Under the pieces are notes generated by a model, which ran no database searches, had not been told where the DNA came from, and saw nothing but the letters and a program-made list of their open reading frames with translations. The position numbers were made by a program, and so were the translations under genes. From Simmondsia chinensis (taxonomy: Eukaryota; Streptophyta; Magnoliopsida; Caryophyllales; Simmondsiaceae): 64,000 nt of DNA. Numbering within the stretch: the stretch's first letter is position 1; each line of letters opens with the position of its first letter. Shown here piece after piece: positions 11,380-21,344 of the stretch. The DNA is taken from positions 7,948,501 to 8,012,500 of the forward strand of contig JAGTTD010000008.1 in the NCBI GenBank assembly GCA_018398585.1, written 5' to 3'.

Positions 11380-12926
11380 CTATAACTGTAATACAAGAAC
11401 CAACATGCTATTCTCAGGCAATAAAGAACCCGCAATGGCAAGAGGCCATGGCCGATGAGTTCAATGCTTTAATCCATAATCATACGTAGGATTTAGTTCC
11501 CCATGACCCCTCTAAGAACCTTGTAGGAAGCACTTGGAAATACTGAGTGAAGTATAAATCGGATGGTTCCGTAGATCGTTTTAAAGCTCGTTTAGTGGCC
11601 CAAGGTTTTCACCAACGTGAAAGGAATGATTTTTGGGAAACTTTCAGCCCCATAGTCAAACCCACCACGGTCCGATTTATATTTTCACTAGCTATCTCCC
11701 ACAACTGGCCCATACGCAAACTTGATGTCAAAAATGCTTTCCTACATGGATTCTTAAAAGAAGAAGTTTACATAAAGCAACCTCAAGGCTTTATCCACCC
11801 AAATTTCCCGGACTATGTGTGTCGATTGCGCAAGGCTCTGTATGGCCTGAAACAAGCCCCTCAAGCATGGTTTCAAAGGTTTAGTTCCTTTCTTTTGAGT
11901 CTTGGATTCATTTGTAGTCGTGCTGATCCCTCCTTGTTCATACTTAAGTCTCGTACCTACATAATATGTCTCCTACTCTATGTTGATGATATCATACTCA
12001 TAGGTTCCCCTACTGCCCCGCTTTCGGCTCTCATACAGGACCTCTCCTCCCGGTTTGCCATGAAAGACCTAGGGTCCCTTCACTACTTCCTAGGCATAGC
12101 AGCCACATGCTCACCATTAGGTCACTTTCTCTGTCAACATAGATACACAATTGACCTTCTTACCAAAACCAATATGCAGGATGCAAAACCCATCAAAATA
12201 CCTCTTCCAGCACGTGCACACCTCTCGGTCACAAATGGCAATCTCCTAGCCGACCCGACCGAATTTAGGGGTGTTGTTGGTGCACTTCAATACCTGACTA
12301 TGACTCGTCCTGATATTTGTTATGCTGTTAACCTTATTTCCCAATTTATGCATGCTCCCAGAACTAACCATTGGCAGGTTGTTAAGTGCATTCTTCACTA
12401 CCTCAAAAACACTCCCAACCATGGTTTCATCCTAACTCCCGGAGCGTGGAACACCATCACGGTTTACACTGATGCTGATTGGGGGGTCTATCCTGATACT
12501 TGTCGATCCACCACTGGCTATGCTCTCTTCCTTGGGCCAAACCAATGGCGTGCTAGGAAACAACCCACAGTCTCTAAGTCCAGCACGGAATCCAAATACC
12601 GTGCCGTGGCAAAAGCAGTTGCTGAATGTGACTTGATCCGCTGCTTGATGCGAGACCTTGGCCTCAAGCACTCTGGACCCATCACCCTATACTGTGATAA
12701 CGTTTCAGCCTCTTACCTAGCTGCCAACCCCTTCTCCAACGATCGCGGCAAACATGTCGACATTGACTTCCACTACTTTCGCGAAAAGGTAGCCAAAGGA
12801 GACCTTCAGGTCCTCTACACTCCAACCACAAAACAAATTGCCGATATCTTCACTAAAGGACTATCAGCGCATCACTTCACTTACCATAAGTCCAACCGGC
12901 ACATGGTCTCACCCTGTGCAGCTTGA
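11380..12926 (+). pseudogene. Copia-2 reverse transcriptase and RNase H
   Basis: From about 11380 the frame reads TVIQEPTCYSQAIKNPQWQ and reaches stops near 11490 and 11545. A 459-codon open frame (11547-12926) then carries the rest: FKARLVAQGFH, LDVKNAFLHGFLKEEVY, ALYGLKQAPQAWFQRF, LLLYVDDIIL, MKDLGSLHYFLGI, MTRPDICYAVNLISQF, and the RNase H acidic motifs YTDADWG, KSSTESKYRA and LYCDNVSA. It ends at HMVSPCAA just before the purine tract. This is the best preserved coding part in the copia elements here, with all catalytic residues in place. Confidence 0.9.
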
Positions 12927-12933
12927 GGGTGTC

Positions 12934-13113
12934 TATTATAATAGTCAATATTCTTGTATAGAAAAGTTATCTTAGGCAATATTAGGATAGCTAATATCAA
13001 GGGATTTTCCTATGTAATTGATTCTCTTCCTTTCCCTATATATAGGGAGGCATGTACTTCGTTCTCATCAATTCAATCAATATAATTCTAGAGGTGTTTC
13101 TTATATTCTCTCA
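12934..13113 (+). repeat. Copia-2 3' LTR and preceding PPT
   Basis: A 180-bp copy of 7898-8074. The polypurine tract TTGAGGG (about 12923-12929) precedes it with a few intervening bases. It ends in CTCTCA, followed by the target duplication GTACT. Confidence 0.88.
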
Positions 13114-13118
13114 GTACT

Positions 13119-13450
13119 GACAATATCACTTCTCTATAAGTCACCTGTATGGGTAGAAGCTTCATTATCTGGATTAAGACATATAAAATTAAATAATAAA
13201 TACATTATGTATTACACTTTGAATAATGGTAGATAAATCACTCCCGACAAAGATCATGAATTGATTTTGAAATTTTTCTATGCAAATACATCTTTGTATT
13301 GCATTGGGGGAAAAAAAAAAAAAAAAAAAAAAACTAGTACAATTTTACTATATCTTGACGTTCTTAAAAGTTTAATCTACCTAATAAATTGATATGTGAA
13401 TCTAAACGAAATTTGTGGCTTCGAATATTAATACTAGTTTGTGCGACATT
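13119..13450. other. no gene; A-tract
   Basis: AT-rich spacer to the right of Copia-2. The only notable feature is an A-homopolymer of about 22 bases after a GGGG (about 13311-13332). Confidence 0.5.
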
Positions 13451-13580
13451 GTCATGATTTTTCTTTTTAATCAACTATAAGGGAAAGGGGGTAAACATGC
13501 GGATCGAGCCCGGGACCACAGCGTAGAAACCAAGTCCCCCACCATGGGGGACACTAAGAGATGTGCTTATGTCATGATTT
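13451..13580 (-). mobile_element. small tRNA-derived SINE candidate
   Basis: An insert of 110 bp (13461-13570) is bounded by the perfect 10-bp duplication GTCATGATTT (13451-13460 and 13571-13580). On the minus strand it contains GGTCCCGGGCTCGATCC, an 8-of-9 match to a Pol III B box, and ends in AAAAAGAA next to the duplication, as a SINE tail would. An A box is less clear. A MULE-type DNA insertion could also give a 10-bp duplication, but no inverted ends are visible. Confidence 0.5.
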
Positions 13581-13621
13581 GAAACAAAATATTCATTTCA
13601 AAAAGGGGTAAGGTCCTGCAC

Positions 13622-14880
13622 CATACAGCGAAGAGTGTAATTTTATTCGAATGACTTTTAAAATTGGAATAATGGGGTCACGAGTCCAGATGATTTATAA
13701 GTTAAAAACCCTTGAACAATTAATAGCCACTCAAAAACGGGTGAAAGATAAAAGAGGATCAAGCTTGAGGGACTTCTAAGAAGGCTGCAAGAAAGGCAGT
13801 TTCCAGACTCGAGATAGTTGGAGCACATATCAAGGAATGTGGGCCTCAAGCATATTTAGAAAGAAGCGGATGAAAATGGGAAGTCTAGAAGGGCCTTGAG
13901 CACGTGTGTCAATGCACGTTTAATGCCATTTCAGCAAGGGACGGAAGAATTGAGGCTGAACGTGGGACGAATATGCCTAATTTTTAGGGCGGCAGCAATT
14001 AGAACTTAGGTCTATAAATAAGAGACACTATTTGTGTTATAAAGTGTCCAGCACCAACTACAAAACTTCATGACGTTTTCTTTTACATCACACTTGTGCT
14101 TCCTTTCTTAGGAGTAGCATAGCTTAGCTTAGCTTAGCTTATAGCTTCTTGTTTTGCTTTCAACAAGGCAATATACTTCTTGGCCTTTAGATTTGAACGC
14201 TTTTATTTTAAGCCAATGCCACAATCGACAAACTTAGATTTCAATTATTGGTTCAAGGATTTGATGGCCAAGCTTCGAGCTTGATTGTGTTGGTGTTAAC
14301 ACTGATGTCACTGCATAGTGAGTCGGGTGAATTTTGGTTTGAGTCACCTTTCAGGGAAGGCTTGACATTAATTGCATTGGTCCTAATCAAGTAACCCGAA
14401 AATGGTTTGCTTTATTTAATTCTTGTCAAGCTTTAACTCATTTGAAGACTTGGGCTTGTGAGTGGACTAATGAGCTCTTGAGCTTGTCCTCACCTTAATT
14501 CCTAGCTCTTAAGTGTACAAGGTAACGTGTCTGTGGGTTCTGCTCCATCACCTCAACTGCCACTTAGGCCAGGTCCATATCTTTTTTATTTATTGTGCAA
14601 TTATTAAACCACAAAAACTACAAATAAAAAAAAAAAAAACAAGAAGAAAATATTTAAGTTTTCTTAATTGGAACAAGTGTAGAATCCACATTTAAATTGC
14701 AAACCAAAGTCGGAATCACCAAAACCATTAACCTTGATCAAAGCTAACTGAATGAGGTCAAATACTTGCGGTTCGATAATTAGACTCGCTCCCAAGTTGA
14801 TACGAGTCCCTTTTTGCATGTTTGTTTAATTTTGTATTTACAGTGACCAAACATACTCTAAAATAAACAATAGGAGCAAA
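13622..14880 (+). repeat. Tat element 5' LTR, start lost
   Basis: Aligns by eye with 31735-32466 and 35065-35630. Shared blocks include AAGAAGCGGATGAA, CTAGAAGGGCCT, TCAATGCAC, the TATA box TATAAATA (14013-14020), CACACTTGTGCTTC, an AGCTT pentamer array (about 14122-14150), and the end block with TTTGTATTTACAG and AGGAGCAAA. The first 90 bp or so of the 3' LTR have no counterpart here, so the outer border is truncated or very diverged. The start is approximate. Confidence 0.75.
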
Positions 14881-16213
14881 TGAAACTTTTGGCGACCATA
14901 GTGGGAGGCACAATACGGGACTTTACAGTCTATAACCCCATCATGGATAATAATAACGTAATCTCAGACCATTCACCAATGGTCCTAATTAGAAGAGTCA
15001 ACGCTCTCGAGTCCGAGCAACCCAAAGGGTTGCGCTTGATTAGGCCACCACGCACTCATCTCTCAAAAGAGAATACTATCTCGCGAGGGGATGAAACTAG
15101 CCATAATTGCGATAACAAAAGCAAAGGTAATGAAGAAATCCCAGAAGATGAGCATATTAGGCTTGATGGCTATTCTCGAAAGAGCTTTATGGCCATACTC
15201 AAGCGTCGAATGGAACTTGTAGATCAAAGACTTGAGCAGTCTCTAAGAGATAAGTTCAAGAAAAATAACATGCAAAACGTACTCTAGCTGGCCAGTGTGA
15301 AAATGCAGCCGCTTTGAGGACAATTGTCAATGACGTTGGAACTTTCATGAATGACAGACTACATCAGGAAACTGATAGGGTCTTGGTTGAAGTGAATGCA
15401 ACCCTATCTTCCACTGCTAGGCTTATAGCCAGAGATGTGGTAAGTTAAACGGTAGTTGAAGTTGAGCCTATCTTAGCAAGACAAGCTGAGACCCATAAGG
15501 ACCTAGTTTAAGCTGTTAAGAATGACCTCAGGCAATTAAGGCCTGTCTTCCTTTCTTTAATGAGGACTGATTATCCTCGTGTGCAAATACTTCCTCTGAG
15601 GGCAGAAGGGACCACATTATGGCTAGTCTAGGTGTCATATGCTTGGACTCAAGTCTTTGGATGAAAACATGACATTTTGGAGTGTCTAAACTCTTAAATC
15701 AAGGACAAACCTTGACATCTATGGACCCAAATGCAAATATTCAGGCTATGGCTACCCTTAAAACTAGGGACCAGGGTCAGGCTTACCCTTCTTATGTAGG
15801 GGAGGTTGTCTCGAGGCCTGAACAAAGCCTTAGGGTCAATGGACAAGGCAAGTACCCCTTGTGAGGAACCATAACCCCATATTAGGCCCCCTACGGTGTG
15901 TGAGACTGGAGAGTAGTTGAATGCACCACGTTCCTAAGATTATTCTTTAGGGTAGACAAATTCGGGGCCACACAACAACCACTAAACATGGGGACGCCCC
16001 TAGGCAAGCCTTAGACCCAAGGTTCTGTTGGGCTTTATGTGATGACAATCAACTGGTTGGACTTATAAACCATGAGGGTATAATCTTGCTTACGCAAGCC
16101 AACACCCGTTTCCTTACCCAATGGTCGTGGGAGCCCAGGGATACCTTACTGATCCTCCCAAAGACTCTCATCCCCTTAGGGATCAATGGCAAGTGTATAA
16201 CCTAGCACTTAAC
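14880..16213 (+). pseudogene. Tat gag, first part
   Basis: A 135-codon open stretch (14880-15287) and shorter later pieces (e.g. 15682-15864) form the start of a gag-like product. It contains a charged helix-rich segment SRKSFMAILKRRMELVD and continues in another frame as CENAAALRTIVNDVG. No zinc knuckle is seen in this part. The sequence is cut at 16213 by Gypsy-B and resumes at 21345. Assignment rests mainly on position after the PBS, since N-terminal gag is poorly conserved. Confidence 0.6.
14886..14902 (+). other. Tat primer-binding-site-like motif
   Basis: TTTTGGCGACCATAGTGGG follows the LTR end. Many Tat-lineage elements have TTGGCGCCCACCGTGGGG at this place, so I read this as a decayed PBS. 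The cognate tRNA is not certain. Confidence 0.55.
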
Positions 16214-16543
16214 TGATGTGGAACGGAAACGAAAATTGATCGAACATGTGGAAATCGAAAGATAAATCTTAATCCATCGAAGAGAATTTAGGGTTTGTAT
16301 TTCATTAAATTTGGAGAATGGAGAATATAACCATCCATAGCCACTATTTATAGGCAAACAAAGAGAAACCCTAATATGCGAAATTACGAAAATACCTTAA
16401 AATAAGAAATGATGCAAATACCCTTAAAATGTAAAATTTTGACCGTTTGAAGTTAGCTACACAAATTAGTGCTTTCGGTCCACCTATTTTGGTTTCTGAC
16501 TGTCCATCTGCTCCAGAACTCTTTTGCTACTTTTCCTACGTCA
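16214..16543 (-). repeat. Gypsy-B 3' LTR
   Basis: Shares GATGTGGAA, the TGGAGAATG block, CCATCCATAGCCACTAT, AGGCAAACAAAGAGAAACCC and ACACAAATTAGTGCT with 21003-21339. In element orientation it begins TGACGTAGG and ends CCACATCA, giving standard TG...CA ends. The PPT CAAGTGGAGGGGAT lies at 16544-16557 on the minus strand. Confidence 0.85.
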
Positions 16544-17720
16544 ATCCCCTCCACTTGAAAAGAGCTCGACCCCGAGTTAATATCAGGATAGAGCGTTGTT
16601 TCAGAAGGATGATAGTCATCCAGGTCCGCCATATTGAAAGTTATGGATATTCCCATGCCCTCTAGTAGCTCTACCACTGAGGCATTGTGCTTGATCTTCT
16701 TCAAAATCTTGTAAGGACCATATTTCTTTGGCTTGAGCTTATTGTACATTTCCATAAAAAATCTCTCGTTGCGTAGGAATACAATCACATATCACCTTCT
16801 TGAAAGATCCTTTCCTGCCAATGCTTAGTAGCAGCGACCTTGTATTTAGCATTCCTCTCTTTCGGCCTCTGTCGAACTTCAACCTATATGGCTTGAACTT
16901 CTTCTGCCATTTTCTTTGCAGCATTGCTCAGTCCAAGAACCCTTAGATGTTGCACTAAATCAACAGCTAGCTTTAGAGGCTTCATATAAACCACTGCAAA
17001 TGGTGTCTTTTCTGTACTACTATGAAGAACACTATTGTAGGTAAACTCCACATGGCTAAGGCATGATCACCATATTTCGGCTTATCACCACAGATGAAAT
17101 TCTTATCAGATTCCCTAGCGTCTTATTCAAAACTTCCATTTGTCCATTTATTTAAGGATGGGTGGTGTTACTAAATTTCAGTGAGTGTCGAATATCTTCC
17201 ACTAAGTAAGCCATAAATGGCTAAGGAACTCATTATCTTGATTTGATATGATGGATGTGGGTACCCCATGGAGTTGAACAACCTCACGAAAGAACAACCA
17301 AGTGATTTGGGATGCGTCTAAAGTCTTACGGCAAGGAATGGAGTGACCTATCTTCAAAAATCTATCTACCACCACAAAGACCGAGTCAAATCCCCGTTGA
17401 GTGCGTGGTAATCCCAAGACAAAATTCATTGATAAATCCTCCTGTATAATGTTAGTGACAAGTAACAACACGTATAACCCGGTATTCTGAGCACTTTCCT
17501 TGGAGGTCTGGCAGGTATGGCACTTTCAAACGAAATTGCCCACATCACTCTTAAGTTGTTGCCAATAATACGGCTCCTCAATATTGGTGATCGTTTTAAC
17601 CCTAACAAATGCCCACTGAGTCCACTGCCATGTAAGTTATGAATAATCTTCTCATGAAGTGACACACGGAGAATGTAGAGTTGGTTACCCCTGAACAAGT
17701 AACCATCAGTAATGTGGAAG
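16544..17720 (-). pseudogene. Gypsy-B integrase
   Basis: The zinc-finger region is at 17426-17720 (SLHEKIIHNLHGSGLSGH, then in shifted frame CHTCQTSK). The catalytic core is at 17202-17471 with [16 protein letters not shown] and [11 protein letters not shown]. The position of the second Asp reads ISNQDNEF, where the family usually has SDRD, so a catalytic Asp appears changed to Asn. The C-terminal region at 16453-16924 has YNKLKPKKYGPYKILKKI and FNMADLDDYHPSE, a typical gypsy integrase tail. This last frame runs into the LTR. Confidence 0.8.
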
Positions 17721-17755
17721 TCCCCTGCAGTAGATCGCCTCTCTGAGCAATCAGT

Positions 17756-18480
17756 CTAGATCGACTGAAAATCCTCATCATTGCAATATTGCTCCTTAAG
17801 ACACTCAAATCCAACAACCTCACTACTAAGCGTGATCAATAAAGAGGCTCGCTGACTCAATGCATTTGCTACCTTGTTTGAAACACCGGCCTTGTGATGT
17901 TGGAGGAAGGGAACTTTGTAGATATGTTGCCCATCGAGCATGCTTCTTATCTAAGTGTATCTGGCTATTCAAGTACTTCAAGTCCTGATGATCAAAGCAC
18001 AACACAAACTCCTGAGAGATAAGATAATGCTCCTACTGCTTGAGAGCTCGGAACACAACATAGAACTCCTTATTATAAGTGGACTTCTTCTGCCAAGCGT
18101 CATTAAGTTTCTCATTGAAAAATGCTACAGGTCTACCTTCTTGGGGAAGAACAACACCAATTCCAAAGTCCACTAGTATCACACTCCACCTCGAACAACT
18201 TAGCACAACTGGGTAACGCCAAGAATGGGGCAGTGCACAGCTTCTCTTTAATTAAGGCAAAACTCCTCTCATCTTCTTCTACCCCCCTCGAACTTTCCTT
18301 TCTTCAAACAATCAGTGACGGGTGCTATAATAGCTTCAAAGTTGCGAATGAACCTACGGTAAAAGGTAGCAAATCCATGAAAGCTTCAGGCTTCACTGAT
18401 AGTACGGGGCATTGGCAACTCTCTAATTGCTTTTACCCTCTCTTCGTCAACTAATATCCTCTCTGAACTAACAATATACC
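17756..18480 (-). pseudogene. Gypsy-B RNase H region
   Basis: Located between reverse transcriptase and integrase. The end of the domain is clear at 17756-17941: [20 protein letters not shown], the usual 'adherence' segment before the integrase finger. The central part (17950-18480) is coding-like on the minus strand but broken by stops and shifts, and the acidic residues cannot be assigned safely. Confidence 0.65.
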
Positions 18481-18579
18481 CCAGGAACAACAATTTCTCG
18501 ATCATAAAGTCACACTTCTTTAAGTTCACATACAGTGTATTATCTCATAATACGTCAAGGACCTGTCACAAGTGGTCGA

Positions 18580-19293
18580 AGTGATCTCCTTCACTCTACT
18601 TTGCATCAGTATATCATCGAAATAGACCACACTAAATCTCCTAATAAAAGGCTTGAGTACCTAATTCATGAGTTGCATGAAGGTACTCAGTGCATTCATG
18701 AGGTCGAAGGTCATAACCAACCACTCATATATGCCCTCCTTGGTCTTAAATGTAGCCTTCCACTTATCCCCTAGACGGATTTTGATTTGATGACACCCAC
18801 TCTGCAAATCAATCTTCGAAAACAGTATTGACCCATCCAACAAATCCAGCATATCATCCAAGTGTGGAATCAGGAAACTATACCTCACTGTAATCTTGTT
18901 GATGGCGCGACTGTCAACAAACATAAGCCAACTTCCGTCCTTCTTCAAGGTAAGTAATGCAGGCACGGCACAAGGGCTCATACTCTCCCAAATAAACCCT
19001 TTGTGCAGCAAATCATCTACCTTCTCTTGCAAGATCTCAACTTCCTTAGGACTCATTCGGTCGTTTGGTAAGTTCAGAAGTCTGGCTCTAGGGACAAGGT
19101 CAATATGATGTTGAAGGTCCCACAAAGGTGGTAACTCGCTCGGAAAATCATCAAAAACCAACTCATCGAATTCATCTAGTAGATATTTTACTTCATCAAG
19201 AACCTTCTTAACAGATTCTTCCTCGTTCAACAAGACTGATCGCACTAGCAGCATGGACCTCTTGTGAGGCCTTAAGATCTCTCTGAAACTCAA
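18580..19293 (-). pseudogene. Gypsy-B reverse transcriptase
   Basis: A 210-codon frame (18661-19293) shows the gypsy fingers and palm: [67 protein letters not shown] (first catalytic Asp) and [15 protein letters not shown]. After its stop, the catalytic VVYFDDIL is readable in shifted frame near 18600-18630. Stops break the enzyme just before its active site. Confidence 0.85.
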
Positions 19294-19334
19294 ACTTAGA
19301 AGTTGTGATGGACAAAAGTGATCGCCTCTCCAGC

Positions 19335-19751
19335 TTAGAAGTGTCTAACACATTCGTACCAATGTAATGGCAATCTTATGAACTCCCTAGTTAAATACAT
19401 ACAATATATGACATCAACATCAAACTTCCATGGTCTTCTTAACAACACATGACTGGCATCCATATCCATAACATCACAGTATACTACATCATGATAATGC
19501 TTGTCAATAGAAATAGGGATGCAACAAAGTTCAGTTACCTTAAGATGTGGACCTTTCTTGATCCATCCGATTGAACAAGGGGCCGGATGCTTCTCTGTAG
19601 GTAATTTCAAGTGACCCACCTGACGCTTTGATGCAAAATTCTCACAGCTACCACTGTCCAAAATCAAATCGCAGACCTTCTCGTTCATAAAACAACAAGA
19701 CCGAAAGACGTTGTTCCACTTCGAAGGAGGCTTCTCCTTGGCACTATGCAA
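19335..19751 (-). pseudogene. Gypsy-B retropepsin-like protease
   Basis: A 138-codon frame contains CDLILDSGSCENFAS, the aspartic protease active site DSG with its usual hydrophobic lead, and DASHVLLRRPWKFD, matching the conserved LLGRPW segment with one change. It lies between gag and reverse transcriptase, as expected. Confidence 0.82.
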
Positions 19752-19879
19752 AAGTCACCGCACAATATAGCTAACTCTCTCCTTCCTCTTTAGCAAAGCC
19801 AGGTTCATCAAGGAAATCTAACTCATCTTGGTCCTCAAGTTCCTTTCCTTCATCTTCCTCATGCTCAGCTAGGTTCACA

Positions 19880-20990
19880 ATCCAATTACTCAAGCATACA
19901 TTAGACCTATGCCCGGGCTATCCACGTCGGTAACACTTCACGAGCCCTTACTTAGCATATAGATTTTGAGTTCTATGTTGGTCCCTATTAGTAGTAGGTC
20001 TCCCGAAACCTCCTGCAGCACCAATTGCTGGCCCAATGGTTTGGGCCGGTGTGGGTAATTTACCCCTAGCTAGCGACTGATTGGATGATTCTACAATACT
20101 CCGTCTCTGAAATTCGACTCTTCAGTTTCTTTTCTTTAATTTAGCCTTCAATGCCATATTGTATGCCGCATCCACAGTCCAGAGTACTTACAATCCAATT
20201 TTGTCCTAAATAGATGATTTCAATCCATTAACATATCGAGAAATGCGTTGGACCTTAGTCTCAGATAGGTTGTTTCTCGCTGTAAGTCTCAAGAATTCTA
20301 TAGCACAATTGGCTATGGAGCGATAACCTTGTACACAGTTTTGATGCATCTGGAATGAATGCTGCTTATAATCTAGTGGAAGAAATGTTTCCCTCACACA
20401 CTTCCTCACTTTCCTCCAAATTCTGTTTTTGTCTTTTCCCTTCCTTTCATGATTTTGCTCCACTTGGTCCCACCAAACTCAAGCGCCACCCTTCAATTTC
20501 TACGCCACCAGTTTAACTCTTCAGTGTTCAGGAGCATTCATCATATCGAAGAAATGTTCGACCTCTAAGAGTCAATCAAGAAAATATTCAATGTTTAAGT
20601 TACCATTGAAGGTAGGTAACTCGACTTTGATACGGTAACCACCATCATCCAGATTGTAACGAGGGGGTGGTCTTCTTCTCGCTTACCCACCATCTTCAAA
20701 AGCTTCATCTGAATCAATAGAGTCACCATCACTGAGATTTCATCGATTAGGAAAACGACGAACATTAGGGTTTGGGTTTGGACGGCCTTGTGCAACTCCC
20801 TCAGTGCGAACATCACCTACTGGCTGAATAGGGTTTGGGTTGTCATCAATGCCGAACAACTTGCGAAGCTCAGCCATCTCACACCTCCATTGTTCAATAG
20901 CTGTTGATAAAGCAGCCTCCCCACGACCAGTGTCATTAGGGTTTGTCTTGTTTCCGGATTGATTGGCTATTACACTCGGCGAAATCCGAC
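19880..20990 (-). pseudogene. Gypsy-B gag
   Basis: Begins shortly after the PBS with MAELRKLFG and an Asn/Pro-rich stretch (20740-20880). The core (in parts at 20206-20463 and in shifted frame to about 20650) shows YRIKVELPTFNGNLNIE, LVAxKLKGGAxVWWDQ, then KCVRETFLPLDYKQHSF and YVNGL, the classical Retrotrans_gag signature. A decayed CCHC knuckle (C-Y-R-R...GHRSNVC) lies near 19896-19937. Several stops are present. Confidence 0.8.
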
Positions 20991-21002
20991 TCTGATACCA
21001 AT

Positions 21003-21339
21003 TGATGTGGAAACAGAAACGAAATATTAATTGCACATCGAAATCAAAAGATAAACTTGGAACCCACTGAAAAGAAGAGAAATTAGGTTTGTATTTCATT
21101 AAAATTGGAGAATGAAGAATGCAACCATCCATAGCCACTATTATAGGCAAACAAAGAGAAACCCTAATATGCAAAATTACAAAAATACCCTAAAATACCA
21201 AATTACAAAAATACCCCTAAAATGAGAAATTATGATCGTTAAAAAATTGGTTGCACAAATTAGTGCTACCGGTGCCACCTGCTTAGGTTTCTGACGGTCC
21301 ATTTTCTCTAGAAACTCTTATGCTTCTTGTCTTATGTAT
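21003..21339 (-). repeat. Gypsy-B 5' LTR with adjacent PBS
   Basis: A 337-bp copy of 16214-16543. The inner border at 21003 is preceded by CTCTGATACCA (20990-21000), the reverse complement of the iMet primer site TGGTATCAGAG. The outer end adjoins the TTAAC duplication. The terminal dinucleotide here reads AT instead of TG, a point change relative to the other LTR. Confidence 0.85.
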
Positions 21340-21344
21340 TTAAC

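Larger units (their letters stand above)
7898..13113 (+). mobile_element. Copia-2: near full-length Ty1/copia element
   Basis: A 5.2-kb element with two short LTRs (177 and 180 bp), an iMet-type PBS, gag, zinc knuckle, protease, GAG-pre-integrase finger, integrase, reverse transcriptase, RNase H and a PPT in standard copia order. A perfect GTACT duplication flanks it (7893-7897 and 13114-13118). The LTRs are similar but not identical. Several stops and frame changes break gag and integrase, while the reverse transcriptase/RNase H frame is still 459 codons long, so decay is moderate. Confidence 0.93.
16214..21339 (-). mobile_element. Gypsy-B: minus-strand Ty3/gypsy element in Tat gag
   Basis: A 5126-bp element with LTRs of 330 and 337 bp, flanked by a perfect TTAAC duplication (16209-16213 and 21340-21344). 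From right to left on the minus strand it has PBS, gag with a CCHC knuckle, protease, reverse transcriptase, RNase H, integrase and a PPT. The domain order (integrase last) and the gag and integrase C-terminal motifs are those of chromovirus-like gypsy elements, though I cannot see a clear chromodomain. The flanking Tat gag reads across the site once one TTAAC is removed. Confidence 0.9.
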
